Of a stretch of DNA of 64,000 nt, positions 1 to 9,051 are shown piece by piece; within the stretch, counting starts at the first letter, position 1; each line of letters opens with the position of its first letter. The translations under genes were made by a program, and so were the position numbers. The notes beneath the pieces are model-generated. The model was not told where the DNA came from. It ran no database searches and was given only the letters and a program-made list of their open reading frames with translations. Origin of the DNA: Sphingobacteriales bacterium (GTDB lineage: Bacteria > Bacteroidota > Bacteroidia > Chitinophagales > Chitinophagaceae); the NCBI GenBank assembly GCA_016200915.1, contig JACQDV010000096.1, positions 1-64,000 of the forward strand, written 5' to 3'.

Positions 1-2
1 AA

Positions 3-122
3 ATTCTACAGATTTTGAGCATCTCCATTTTTGAAAAAATGCCCATAAATCAACTGTTTCAGCAAACTCAATTACAATATTTCAAAGAACAAAATCATAA
101 CCAATTGAATATGTTTGACTAA
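3..122 (+). CDS. IS4-type transposase, C-terminal fragment (cut by window edge)
   Basis: An open frame with no start codon runs in from the left edge and stops at TAA 120-122, giving 39 residues. It contains LQILSISIFEK and ends with NQLNMFD. This pairing (an LQILS-hydrophobic-FEK helix followed by a polar linker and a terminal NQLxxFD) is the C-terminus I know from Bacteroidota IS4-family transposases with a DDE catalytic domain. The catalytic part lies outside the window. The next gene (minus strand) stops only 20 bp away, so the right end of the element must fall within about 123-141 or overlap that gene's last codons. I could not identify a terminal inverted repeat because the other end is not visible. 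Confidence 0.65.
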   Translation: MLQILSISIFEKMPINQLFQQTQLQYFKEQNHNQLNMFD

Positions 123-141
123 TAACGCAACGCTAATGTTA

Positions 142-2106
142 TTATTTCTTTTCTAATACCAGTACAATTTTATTAAAATCAGCTGCAGTATTAATGATCT
201 TTTTAAAATCTTCATATTGAGAAATGGGATAAGCTATCTTCCTGTACTCTTCCATAATATGGATTTTCACCACATTACCTTCTACAGTATAGGAAGAAGT
301 AAATCCCATGGTAATCTCATTATTTTCTTTATAAACATTACTCAGGTTAAGTTCATCAAGGTTTTTTACTTTATAGCCATCGGGAATTACAAAATCAATC
401 TTTCTTTCCAGTTGATGAGGAAATTCAATTTCAATTGGTAGTACTCTTGGTTTATCCTGGTACATTTCTACCTGTGGCCCAATAACATCTCCAATTTTTA
501 CCAGTATTTTATTACCGGCCTTTTCAATCAGCTCACTGGCTTTTACAGTAGCATTAAGTATAAACGGCTTGTTTTCGTTATATGTTTCAAGATCGGTATT
601 TTCTAATTTAGAACTAACTACATGTTCAGAGTTGGTGCCGAATTTAATGAGATCCTTTAAAAAAGCTTTCTGATCTTCATCGGATGCAAAGGTGAAGGAT
701 GCTTTGTAAACAGAAGCATCATACCCGCTATGTATCTGTTTAATATCAACAATGGCAGTATCAGCAGACGGATTTATTTTAACTGTGGCTTCAATATTAC
801 TAACTGTATTTGCATAATCCTCCAGTAAAACAGGTTTTACTTCACCTACGGCTGTTGTAAAATTGCCTATGGTGGTGCCTTTACAAAACAACCCATTGGT
901 TCCTCCCCAATTATAATATATCCAGGGGAATCTTGTTTCTAAACGGGTAGGGGCCAAATATTTTTTCAGTTCGGGAAAATAGAATAAATGATTTTCTGCC
1001 GTATTCCAGTTCTCAAAATTTTTGTCAATAGTAAAATCGTTGCGGTCACCCGTTAAAACGAATTGGAAATTTACATTCAGAACTTTAAAAATAGCGGCAT
1101 ATAATCTTACTATACCGGCGTAATTCGTTACTTTATTTTTGATGATCTTTTCAATATTCTCTGCATCTCCGGCATCTATATCTTCACGGGCAGCAAATTT
1201 TTTTTTCAGGTAATTTTCAACAGCTACAATTTTTTCTTTGGCAGAAGTTAATTGATCCCAGCCATTATCTTTTACCAATGATTCCGTTTTCTTAAGTTCC
1301 TTTTCTGATGTGGCAGAGTAAATTTCAAATATCCTTTTAGCCAGTTCATTCCAGGTAAATATTCTTTCAGCTGTATTTCTGGCGAGGTTATAAGAAAGTT
1401 TGAATTCCACCCTAACCATATTAGCCCTTACATGAGCATATTTTTCATTATCGGGTGCCGGCTCTAAATTGGACATTTTAAACGTTGAAATGCGTTTGCC
1501 ATTTAGCACCGTGTCGGTTGATTTTATTTCAGTGTTATAAGACTTCATGTCAAACATCAGGCGTTCGGGAGCCACTACCTGTAATGAGGCATTTAAAACA
1601 GGAGTGTTGCTTTGTATCATTTCTCTTCCAAAATAATAAGCAGGTCGTTTGTAAGTGTAATAATATTCTACCTCGCTGCCTTTTTCCAGCCCTTCCACGG
1701 CAAATATTTTATAAATGTTTCCATCATTTTCTTTCAGGTCTTTAATATTGCTGCGGTCCAGTTCAATGATCTTGCCCGAAGGAGAGATAGTTCTTGCTTT
1801 AATATCAGTAATATCTCCGTTGTCGCTTACGCCAAGATATACCCTGTTATACATCTCAATGCCTTTATCATTGTGTACCTGTACTATTTTGTGAAAGGTT
1901 TTATAAACAATAATACCTTTTTGTTCATCAATATATTCCACCCTGCGTATGTCCAGGATAGATACAGCCGGTTCATTATCGTACCTGCTGTCGAGTTTAT
2001 GATAAACCGGTTTAGCATCCCAGGATTCGGGAGTATAAGCAACTGACTGGCTATATGAAAGAAAACTTATGAAACAGGCTGAAAGAAAAGGCAAAAACTT
2101 CTTCAT
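142..2106 (-). CDS. Secreted DUF3857 protein with degenerate transglutaminase-like domain
   Basis: This 654-residue protein starts with a signal peptide (MKKFLPFLSACFISFLSYSQ). The first ~230 residues match the DUF3857 beta-sandwich that precedes transglutaminase-like domains in Bacteroidota periplasmic proteins. The middle aligns with a transglutaminase core, but where the family has GDC it reads TNYAG, and where it has LDPT it reads LAPT. The His region (AENHLFYF) remains. Catalytic Cys and Asp therefore appear lost, implying a structural or binding role. It is the last gene of a three-gene minus-strand operon, 21 bp after an intact paralogue. Function is unknown; periplasmic location is inferred from the signal peptide. 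Confidence 0.8.
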   Translation of the reverse strand: MKKFLPFLSACFISFLSYSQSVAYTPESWDAKPVYHKLDSRYDNEPAVSILDIRRVEYIDEQKGIIVYKTFHKIVQVHNDKGIEMYNRVYLGVSDNGDITDIKARTISPSGKIIELDRSNIKDLKENDGNIYKIFAVEGLEKGSEVEYYYTYKRPAYYFGREMIQSNTPVLNASLQVVAPERLMFDMKSYNTEIKSTDTVLNGKRISTFKMSNLEPAPDNEKYAHVRANMVRVEFKLSYNLARNTAERIFTWNELAKRIFEIYSATSEKELKKTESLVKDNGWDQLTSAKEKIVAVENYLKKKFAAREDIDAGDAENIEKIIKNKVTNYAGIVRLYAAIFKVLNVNFQFVLTGDRNDFTIDKNFENWNTAENHLFYFPELKKYLAPTRLETRFPWIYYNWGGTNGLFCKGTTIGNFTTAVGEVKPVLLEDYANTVSNIEATVKINPSADTAIVDIKQIHSGYDASVYKASFTFASDEDQKAFLKDLIKFGTNSEHVVSSKLENTDLETYNENKPFILNATVKASELIEKAGNKILVKIGDVIGPQVEMYQDKPRVLPIEIEFPHQLERKIDFVIPDGYKVKNLDELNLSNVYKENNEITMGFTSSYTVEGNVVKIHIMEEYRKIAYPISQYEDFKKIINTAADFNKIVLVLEKK

Positions 2107-2127
2107 ATGTTATAGATTATAAAGTGA

Positions 2128-4044
2128 TTATTTTTTTTCGAGGCTTACGGATTCTTTATACATGGGTATGAGGTTTTCCAATACTTTATTCCAGGCTTCA
2201 AATTTGTCCGGTGTTAATAATAACTGGTTATTGTCAAACTGCAGGGTATAAATCACCTGTTGTGCTTTTTGTTCATAACTCAAATCAAACCCCCATACTT
2301 CGTTATGAAATGATTTGCCGGATGGCAGGTAGCTGATCTTATATCCATCAGGTATATTCAAAACGATAACATATTTTTTTGTATAAAGAAAAGAAGATTC
2401 AATGGGTGATTTTCTTTTAGGATAATCAATTTCCTGGTGTTCAAAATGCCGGATAAGATTGAGGTTGATATAATATTCATCTGCCAGTTTTTTTGCATAG
2501 TCCAGCAACCTGTATTTTCCTGAAATACGAATTTTATTTTTATCAGTCCGGTCGCCCACTTCCAGTGAAATAAGATTGAATTTATTAGAACCACGGTTGA
2601 AATTACCTTTTAACCGTTCATTCCAGTCTTTCTGATCAGTATAAGTCAGCGTTGCATTCATTGATTCAGCGAAATAGCCCTGCATATTCTGACTAATGGT
2701 GCCCGATATTTCTTTATCATTAAGATTGATGATAGTTGAATCAACAAAAATGTTTTTATCCTTTGGAATAATCGGAACGGTTATTATTTTATATTCTTTA
2801 TCACTCACCATTACCAGCGCTTCCTTATCCTGTATGGCATCCGGTGGAATACCAAATACACAAAATGGATCAGTACCATCTAAAAAAATATATTTATCAT
2901 TTAGCCTGATGGTACAGATCATGTGATTGTCAACAATAGTGGTAGGCACTTCTGTATAGCGGTATGGTATATCCCTTGTTCCTATCCAGGTATAGTATGC
3001 AGGAACACCTGCTTTGTTCAGCATGGTTGTAAGAATGCTGCTCATATCTTTACAATCACCAAAACGACGGTTGCAAATTAAATTGGCATCTCTGGGAACA
3101 AAACCTTCCATCCCTGCTTCAAAAGCTACATACTTTATATTTTGCTGAACCCAGCTGTATATCTTTCTGGCTTTTTCTTCATTGCCGGTTATTTTATCAG
3201 TAAGTGAGTCTATTACACGTTGTAATGCCGGCCCTACTTCTTTGTTAATGCTTTTTACATAATCTTTATCTAACGCAAAAAGATCATCGGTGTTAGCAAG
3301 GTAACTGATCGTTTTTCCATCTTCATCTTTATAATTTTCAATATAAAATATTACATGAGGAGAATACCATGCATTGTCCGGGGCATCCGGATAACGGTTT
3401 TCTGCCGGCAAATCTTTTACACTAAAAGTATAGATTACTTCATTCCGTTTTGTTTCAGTATTTATTTTAATAACGCTGGTATCATAACCCCTGAGCAGGT
3501 ATTTGATCTTCATGTCTTTTGGAAAACTGATGCTCACCTGGCTGTTGATAACCGGTATTCTTCTTGAAAAATAAAAAGGAGAGAGCAGATGCGCATCTTC
3601 ATGTGCATAATTAAGTTTTAATGTGCCAATACTTCCTGCCGCTACTCCGGGAAAATCAAAAAGAGTTTCTTTAACATCATCGTAAAATACACTTCCCCGC
3701 TGATCATCTGATGTTTTGAAGTCTGAGACGCTGATCTTTTTATTTTCAGGTGTTTGTGTATATGCTTCATAATCCAGTAACCGGTGAAAACTGCTGTGTG
3801 AAAATCCATAACGGCCCATGTACGCACCGGCATTAGAAGATAAAAACAACAATTGCTGCAGATCGTTACTTTCCACTGCCGGTTTCCCGTCTTTAATTTT
3901 TATTTTATAGCTTGTGTTACTGTTTAATACTACTGCTTCTGTGCCCGGGAATTTTTTCTTTATTTCCTCTACATCCTGTGAACGGGTTTGCCGGCAGATG
4001 CTGATTGCTGCCGTAAGGATGAATATATGTTTTAAACAGATCAT
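2128..4044 (-). CDS. Secreted DUF3857 / transglutaminase-like protein (intact triad)
   Basis: A 638-residue protein with a signal-like N-terminus, a DUF3857 region and a transglutaminase-like core. The papain-like triad is visible: Cys in FGDCKD near residue 330, His in DNHMIC about 45 residues on, and Asp in LDGTDP. A KIYSWVQQNIKY helix precedes the core as usual in the family. The family is assumed to hydrolyse or cross-link peptides in the periplasm, but no substrate is known. Its start overlaps the stop of the upstream repeat protein by 4 nt (ATGA), which indicates translational coupling. The downstream paralogue has lost the triad, so the pair may act as enzyme plus pseudoenzyme (inference). 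Confidence 0.85.
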   Translation of the reverse strand: MICLKHIFILTAAISICRQTRSQDVEEIKKKFPGTEAVVLNSNTSYKIKIKDGKPAVESNDLQQLLFLSSNAGAYMGRYGFSHSSFHRLLDYEAYTQTPENKKISVSDFKTSDDQRGSVFYDDVKETLFDFPGVAAGSIGTLKLNYAHEDAHLLSPFYFSRRIPVINSQVSISFPKDMKIKYLLRGYDTSVIKINTETKRNEVIYTFSVKDLPAENRYPDAPDNAWYSPHVIFYIENYKDEDGKTISYLANTDDLFALDKDYVKSINKEVGPALQRVIDSLTDKITGNEEKARKIYSWVQQNIKYVAFEAGMEGFVPRDANLICNRRFGDCKDMSSILTTMLNKAGVPAYYTWIGTRDIPYRYTEVPTTIVDNHMICTIRLNDKYIFLDGTDPFCVFGIPPDAIQDKEALVMVSDKEYKIITVPIIPKDKNIFVDSTIINLNDKEISGTISQNMQGYFAESMNATLTYTDQKDWNERLKGNFNRGSNKFNLISLEVGDRTDKNKIRISGKYRLLDYAKKLADEYYINLNLIRHFEHQEIDYPKRKSPIESSFLYTKKYVIVLNIPDGYKISYLPSGKSFHNEVWGFDLSYEQKAQQVIYTLQFDNNQLLLTPDKFEAWNKVLENLIPMYKESVSLEKK

Positions 4045-7000
4045 TTTTTAACTGATAATAATTTTCCGTAATAATAATGGAGTGTTTGTGTTAATATTCC
4101 ATTTTCATCATACAATTTTAGCGGCCCGTGTAACATTCCGTTATAATAGTTGCCTTCTTCCACCAGCTTGCCTTTGTCATTGTATTCTTTGTATGGACCG
4201 TTTACATTATCGTGTAAATAGTTGTATTCTTCTTTCAGTTTTCCATCCGGGTAGTATTCATGATACATTCCTTCTGAAGCACCATAATCATAACTTGCAT
4301 CTGAATCAGGCTTCCCGTTGCTGTAAATTTTTTTATCTGTACCATTTGTTTTTCCTTCTATAAACTCAAACTCTGTGGCCAGGTTACCATTGCTGTAAAA
4401 TGCTTTTACTTTTCCTGAGCCACCCGGTAATAATATTTCAGGAACCAGTTGCCCGTTTTTGTTATAGTAAGTATAACTGACAGGCAGGTTTTCTTTGTAA
4501 GTTGTTATATAAGCTTCTTTGCCATTTTCATCATATGTAGTGGAGGGGCCATCCTTTGAGTCGTCTTTATAGATGGTTACTCTGTATTTTTTCCCGTCAT
4601 ACGTATAACTAATTTTTTCTCCATTCAATTCTCCATTTATATACAGTTCAGACAGAACCAGTATTCCTCTTATGTTGTAATATTTCCAGGTGCCTGTTTT
4701 TTTGCCGGCTTTATACTGTCCTACGGTAGCAGGTGTTCCTCCATAGTTATAAGCCCTGTATATACTGTCTTCCATTCCTCTTTTATAAAACTGTATTGAT
4801 TTGATGGAACCATCGGGATAGAAATAAGTAAATGCACCATCAAAATTATCATTTACTATTTTTGATTCAGCATACTTTTTCCCATCCGGATAAAGCAGTA
4901 TATAATTGCCACTGCCTTTTGTAAAAGAGATGTGATTAAAAGCCTTTCCGGTACTATCATATTGTGTTAATTCTTCCAATGTGCCTTTATAAGCCTGTTG
5001 CTCCAAATCAGGTTTATTGCCCGGATAGTAATCGTATCTATGACCATTTACATCATCATTAAGATAATTTAATACTGAAGTTATATTTCCTAATTCATCG
5101 TAATAAATCCATTTGCCCTGTGCCTTACCTTCTTTATACCAGCCTTCACTTTTTACCTGGCCATGCTGATAATAGCTTTTATAATAGCCATCCTTTTCAC
5201 CATTTAAATATGTTGACTCAGCATACTTTTTACCGTTAAGATAATAATTAACAGATGGGCCATTAAGTTGCCCGCCGGCATAAGAATTTTTTTCATTGAC
5301 TGAACCGCTGGCATAGTAAAAGATTTCATCTTCTGTTTGTACTCCTTTATTGTAAACAGCCTGTACCCGTTTGGAACCATCTGGCCGGTAGGCGGTAAAC
5401 TCCAACCGTTTATTTTTTGTATCTGATGAGCCAATTTCTTTACCTGCTTTATCAAAATACTTAGCTGATTTTAAAATATCGTTTTCATAAGTTAATACAG
5501 CAAACAATTTTCCATCGTCATCGTAATATTCTATGTTACCAACTGTTTTGCCTTTTTTGTTTTGATATTTGGTAAAAAGCTTCCCGTTATCATAATATTC
5601 TTCATACGCACCTTCCAGTAATCCATTAACATAGGGTTCAATACTTTTTAGCTTACCATTTTTATGGTATCTTTTCCAGGTGCCGGTACGCTGGTTGTGC
5701 CCGTACTGCCCTTCTGTTGCTAACTCACCCGTTTCATAGTATGTTTTTGTTTTTCCTTCGGCCTGCCCATTTATATAGGTAAGCTCTGTTTCTACTTGAC
5801 CGCCCGGGTAGTAAGTTTTGTAAATACCATCTAAAGAATCGGCTTTGTACGTTTCAGCATAATGAACATTTTCATTATAGAAATATTCTTTTCTCGGGCC
5901 ATCCACTTTTCCATCCACAAAATTTACAGTAATTCTCTTTCGCCCGGCATAAGTATAGTAATTAAACTCACCGGTTGCATTGCCATTTTTGTACACACCA
6001 ATATTGTCAATGTTTCCATTGGGGAAATAATTAATGCCCCTGCCATCTAATTCACCGTCTTTATATGTTTCAACTGCATCTGTTGTTCCGTTGAAGTTAT
6101 AAAAATTCCAGATGCCGGTTCTTTTGCCATTCTCATCAAAACCACCTTTGGCTTTAATATTTCCGGCTGAGTAATAAAACTCCCATGTTCCTTCCGGTGT
6201 ATTGCCATCAGCTTTATATTTCCCTTTTCCATCTAATTTCCCGTCGGTAAATGTATATAGCGCAATTGCTTTTACCCTTTGCTCATAATTGGCAATCCGT
6301 GAATACCGGATTTGATTCAGATAGTCTGCAATTTCACTGATCAGTGCATCTTCGTCTTTTTTGTGTTTTTTGTTATAATCACTAATCATATCCACACCTG
6401 CATCACCAAAAATATGATTGATAAATACTTCAAATTTTTCTTTAGTAAAAAACTGCTTAAACAACGGAACATAATATTGCACCCAAAAATCACTGTTATC
6501 GGCCCGGTACTCCATTTTTTCAAATAGAGCCTGTATTTGCCGGGAAATAGGGTCATCCAGCTTAATAGTGTTTTTATAATTTTTGTCTAATGCAATTTTG
6601 GAGAAAAGGATCTGTTCCAGTAATTGTATGTTGTCCGGTTGTTCTCCAGTTCTTTTTCCGGCAAATTCAAGAATATCGTTTTCAGCATGTGATATTGATT
6701 TCAATAAACGAATGCAGGATGTTTTATAACGGCCTCCGGGTGTCATCATCAGGTAAGCAATAAAACTCAGGTACGACTGAACAACTTTGCCCTGGTTAAT
6801 AGCTGTTTGCCCTAATCTGAAATGCATACTGTAATTATAGGGATCAATCAGCAAGCCGGTTTTTAAAATATCTTCTGCTTCTTTATATTTTTCCTCACTC
6901 ATTAACAGCACTGCTTTATTAAGATACAAGGGGGAATAAGCAGGATATTTTTGGATAGCTGAATCAAAAACATGCATTGCATGATCTTTTTCGCCCAGGT

Positions 7001-7334
7001 CGTCCAGTATATTGCCGTAGTTGGTGTATAGTTCCGGCTCCCTTTCCCTGTCTTCTTTTAAACTTAATGCTTCTTCACAAATTTGTTTAGCTTTTACAAA
7101 CTGGCTGTCGGCATAAAATGAGTAAGACATTTCATATAACGCCCATACATAGTTGGTATCACTGGGACTTATTTTTTGATATTTTAAGATGGCTTCTTTA
7201 TACTTGCCATCGTCATGCAGTTTTACTCCCTCGTTAATAACTTCTGCAGAATTGATCAGCGGGTTATTTTCCTGTGAAGATGCATACTGAAAGGGTAATA
7301 CTAAGAATAGAAGGGCGACAAAGGTTTTCGTCAT
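4041..7334 (-). CDS. Secreted TPR and MORN/YwqK-type repeat protein
   Basis: A 1,097-residue protein. Signal peptide at residues 1-20 (ending ASSQ), then about 300 residues with TPR-like helices (DDGKYKEAILKYQ, EEKYKEAEDILKTGL). From about residue 360 to the end it is built of some 30 repeats of ~23 residues with the pattern YYxNGxxxxxxxYxxGxxxGxW, the MORN-like unit also found in YwqK-type proteins. Such repeats form extended beta-hairpin arrays that bind partners; no catalytic site is visible. It is the first gene of an operon with two transglutaminase-like proteins and lies divergent from murB with about 90 bp between starts. A role as scaffold or cell-surface binding protein is inference. 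Confidence 0.85.
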   Translation of the reverse strand: MTKTFVALLFLVLPFQYASSQENNPLINSAEVINEGVKLHDDGKYKEAILKYQKISPSDTNYVWALYEMSYSFYADSQFVKAKQICEEALSLKEDREREPELYTNYGNILDDLGEKDHAMHVFDSAIQKYPAYSPLYLNKAVLLMSEEKYKEAEDILKTGLLIDPYNYSMHFRLGQTAINQGKVVQSYLSFIAYLMMTPGGRYKTSCIRLLKSISHAENDILEFAGKRTGEQPDNIQLLEQILFSKIALDKNYKNTIKLDDPISRQIQALFEKMEYRADNSDFWVQYYVPLFKQFFTKEKFEVFINHIFGDAGVDMISDYNKKHKKDEDALISEIADYLNQIRYSRIANYEQRVKAIALYTFTDGKLDGKGKYKADGNTPEGTWEFYYSAGNIKAKGGFDENGKRTGIWNFYNFNGTTDAVETYKDGELDGRGINYFPNGNIDNIGVYKNGNATGEFNYYTYAGRKRITVNFVDGKVDGPRKEYFYNENVHYAETYKADSLDGIYKTYYPGGQVETELTYINGQAEGKTKTYYETGELATEGQYGHNQRTGTWKRYHKNGKLKSIEPYVNGLLEGAYEEYYDNGKLFTKYQNKKGKTVGNIEYYDDDGKLFAVLTYENDILKSAKYFDKAGKEIGSSDTKNKRLEFTAYRPDGSKRVQAVYNKGVQTEDEIFYYASGSVNEKNSYAGGQLNGPSVNYYLNGKKYAESTYLNGEKDGYYKSYYQHGQVKSEGWYKEGKAQGKWIYYDELGNITSVLNYLNDDVNGHRYDYYPGNKPDLEQQAYKGTLEELTQYDSTGKAFNHISFTKGSGNYILLYPDGKKYAESKIVNDNFDGAFTYFYPDGSIKSIQFYKRGMEDSIYRAYNYGGTPATVGQYKAGKKTGTWKYYNIRGILVLSELYINGELNGEKISYTYDGKKYRVTIYKDDSKDGPSTTYDENGKEAYITTYKENLPVSYTYYNKNGQLVPEILLPGGSGKVKAFYSNGNLATEFEFIEGKTNGTDKKIYSNGKPDSDASYDYGASEGMYHEYYPDGKLKEEYNYLHDNVNGPYKEYNDKGKLVEEGNYYNGMLHGPLKLYDENGILTQTLHYYYGKLLSVKK

Positions 7335-7426
7335 AATAACAGTTTAAATAAGGATGAAATTATAACTAAAATACACAAATTGTGATGACTGTTGTTACAA
7401 ATTTTTGTAAAATTGCCAACCTGCAG

Positions 7427-8443
7427 ATGAAGATTGAGCAAAACATATCCCTTAAGTCTTTTAATACATTTGGCATTGATGTGCTGGCAAAAGAATTTGC
7501 CCGTTTTAGTAATGCAGATGAGCTGGCAGAACTATTAACCACAAACCATAAACCACCAACCACAAACTTCATTCTTGGTGGCGGCAGTAATATTTTACTT
7601 ACAAAAGATTATGACGGGTTGGCGATGAAGAATGAAGTTAAGGGAATACAGGTAGTAAATGAAGATGCACACCATATAGATGTAAGAGTTGGGGCAGGGG
7701 AGAACTGGCACCAGTTTGTAATGCATTGCATACAGCATAATTGGGCAGGCGTGGAGAATCTTTCTTTAATTCCGGGGAATGTAGGGGCAAGTCCTATGCA
7801 AAATATAGGTGCTTATGGTGCGGAGATTAAAGATGTATTCTATTCGCTGGAAGCATATAGTTACACTGATAAGAAAGTGTGCACTTTTACTTTGAATGAT
7901 TGTGAGTTTGGGTACCGGGAAAGTGTGTTTAAAAGAAAATATAAGAATCAGTTTGTGATACTGAATGTTACTTATCGTTTAAATAAGCAGCCAAAGTTTA
8001 ATACCAGCTATGGCGCCATTGAACAGGAATTAGAAAAGATGGGAGTAAAGGAACTGAGTATCCAGGCTATATCACAGGCAGTAATCAATATCCGTTCTTC
8101 TAAATTACCCGATCCCAAAGTAATTGGTAATGCCGGAAGTTTTTTTAAAAATCCTGAAATTAGTAATGCTCAATTCTCAATCCTCAATGCTCAATTTCCA
8201 GGTATAGTAGGATATAATTTGCCCAATGGAAATATAAAGCTGGCTGCTGGTTGGTTAATTGAACAGTGTGGCTGGAAAGGCTATCGTAAAGGGGATGCCG
8301 GTTGCCATACCCAACAAGCACTAGTGTTAGTGAATTATGGCGCTGCAAAAGGAAGTGATATCTATAATCTAAGTGAAGAAATATTGCAAAGTGTCAAAGA
8401 AAAATTTGGGGTAAATCTGGAAAGAGAAGTAAATATTATTTAA
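7427..8443 (+). CDS. murB: UDP-N-acetylmuramate dehydrogenase (MurB)
   Basis: Catalyses the NADPH-dependent reduction of UDP-GlcNAc-enolpyruvate to UDP-MurNAc in cytoplasmic peptidoglycan synthesis. Family motifs are clear: FAD-binding ILGGGSN, SLIPGNVGASPMQNIGAYG, the catalytic-serine loop GNAGSFFKNP, and the C-terminal KLAAGWLIEQ and HTQQALVLVN. The YRESVFK segment and 338-residue length match the E. coli-like type I enzyme. I chose ATG 7427 because homology begins at MKIEQNISLKSFNTFG; a GTG 45 nt upstream only adds non-homologous residues. Two loops (TTNHKPPTTN and NAQFSILNAQF) are encoded by heptanucleotide tandem repeats, described separately. All conserved active-site blocks are present, so the gene should be functional. 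Confidence 0.97.
   Translation: MKIEQNISLKSFNTFGIDVLAKEFARFSNADELAELLTTNHKPPTTNFILGGGSNILLTKDYDGLAMKNEVKGIQVVNEDAHHIDVRVGAGENWHQFVMHCIQHNWAGVENLSLIPGNVGASPMQNIGAYGAEIKDVFYSLEAYSYTDKKVCTFTLNDCEFGYRESVFKRKYKNQFVILNVTYRLNKQPKFNTSYGAIEQELEKMGVKELSIQAISQAVINIRSSKLPDPKVIGNAGSFFKNPEISNAQFSILNAQFPGIVGYNLPNGNIKLAAGWLIEQCGWKGYRKGDAGCHTQQALVLVNYGAAKGSDIYNLSEEILQSVKEKFGVNLEREVNII
7536..7570 (+). repeat. Heptanucleotide array inside murB (first)
   Basis: Five consecutive 7-nt units with core AACC, e.g. TAACCAC, AAACCAT, CAACCAC, with no spacing between them. Because 7 is coprime to 3 the array is read as a 7-residue peptide repeat (TTNHKPP then TTN). It falls in the variable loop just before the FAD-binding LGGGSN motif, so it is tolerated. 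The unit differs from the second murB array but has the same period. Confidence 0.8.
8163..8197 (+). repeat. Heptanucleotide array inside murB (second)
   Basis: Five consecutive 7-nt units with core CAAT or TAAT (GTAATGC, then TCAATTC-like units). The peptide reads NAQFSIL then NAQF, a 7-residue period. It lies in the variable loop after the catalytic GNAGSFFKNP segment. The 12-mer GTAATGCTCAAT is also present in the intergenic array at 15249-15260, which links the two arrays by sequence as well as by period. Confidence 0.85.
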
Positions 8444-8496
8444 TTTTCGCTAAGCAGCGTTTATCTTTTTTTTGCAATCAATTGAAAAAAATAATT

Positions 8497-9015
8497 ATGA
8501 AACAAATTCTATTTTTATTTACAGTTTCCTTATTAGGTTCATTAACTTCAAAAGCTCAATCCGGTGCCAATATTTATTTTGAATTAGGCGGACCCGGATT
8601 GGCTTCTTTTAATTTTGATACACGTTTTGCAAAAAAAGAAGATGGATTAGGTGGAAGAATTGGTATAGGTGGATTTAGCTTACGCACCACTTTTAACAAC
8701 GGTACCGGTACAAGCACCGAAAGGGCCTCAGTTATTTTTGTTCCGGTTGGAGTAAACTATCTTTTGGGAAAAGACGGAAAAAATTATTTTGAACTTGGAG
8801 CTGGTGTAACGCCGGTCTTTACTTCTTCAAAAAACGATTTGGGAAGCGATAATTTTTCATCTACTTTTGGCAATATACTTTTTGGTTATCGTATGCAACC
8901 CCAAAATGGCGGTTTTACTTTCAGGGCATTTATTAATCCGATTTTCGGCAGTTTTGGTTTCGTTCCTTACTATGGTGGTGTTTCCTTTGGATATAAATTC
9001 GGTGGTCATAAATAA
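8497..9015 (+). CDS. Small secreted beta-barrel-like protein
   Basis: 172 residues from ATG 8497; a TTG 15 nt upstream is possible, but the signal peptide (MKQILFLFTVSLLGSLTSKAQ) begins naturally at the ATG. The mature part is rich in Gly and aromatic residues with alternating hydrophobic strands (NYFELGAGVTPVF, GGFTFRAFINPIFG) and ends GVSFGYKFGGHK, resembling small opacity-type or DUF-type outer-membrane barrels of Bacteroidota. I do not recognise a specific family. It lies 53 bp after murB and is followed by a strong terminator, so it may be co-transcribed with murB or have its own promoter; no functional link is apparent. Confidence 0.7.
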   Translation: MKQILFLFTVSLLGSLTSKAQSGANIYFELGGPGLASFNFDTRFAKKEDGLGGRIGIGGFSLRTTFNNGTGTSTERASVIFVPVGVNYLLGKDGKNYFELGAGVTPVFTSSKNDLGSDNFSSTFGNILFGYRMQPQNGGFTFRAFINPIFGSFGFVPYYGGVSFGYKFGGHK

Positions 9016-9020
9016 ATATT

Positions 9021-9051
9021 GATAAGCCAGTCTTTGACTGGCTTATCTTTT
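9021..9051. terminator. Bidirectional hairpin terminator
   Basis: Perfect 12-bp stem (GATAAGCCAGTC, 9021-9032; complement 9036-9047) with a TTT loop, followed on the plus strand by a short T-run. It separates the convergent beta-barrel gene and the AAA+ gene, whose stop codon at 9050-9052 directly abuts it, so it probably serves both strands. Confidence 0.85.

Noticed and set aside
1612-2046. 144-residue plus-strand open frame
   Set aside because: Lies wholly antisense to the well-supported DUF3857 gene and has no homology-like motifs.
7382-7426. Upstream GTG start for murB
   Set aside because: Adds 15 residues without MurB homology; ATG 7427 begins where the family begins.
8444-8475. Hairpin CGCT-AAGC-AGCG plus T-run as murB terminator
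   Set aside because: Only a 4-bp stem; too weak to call, though the T-run is suggestive.
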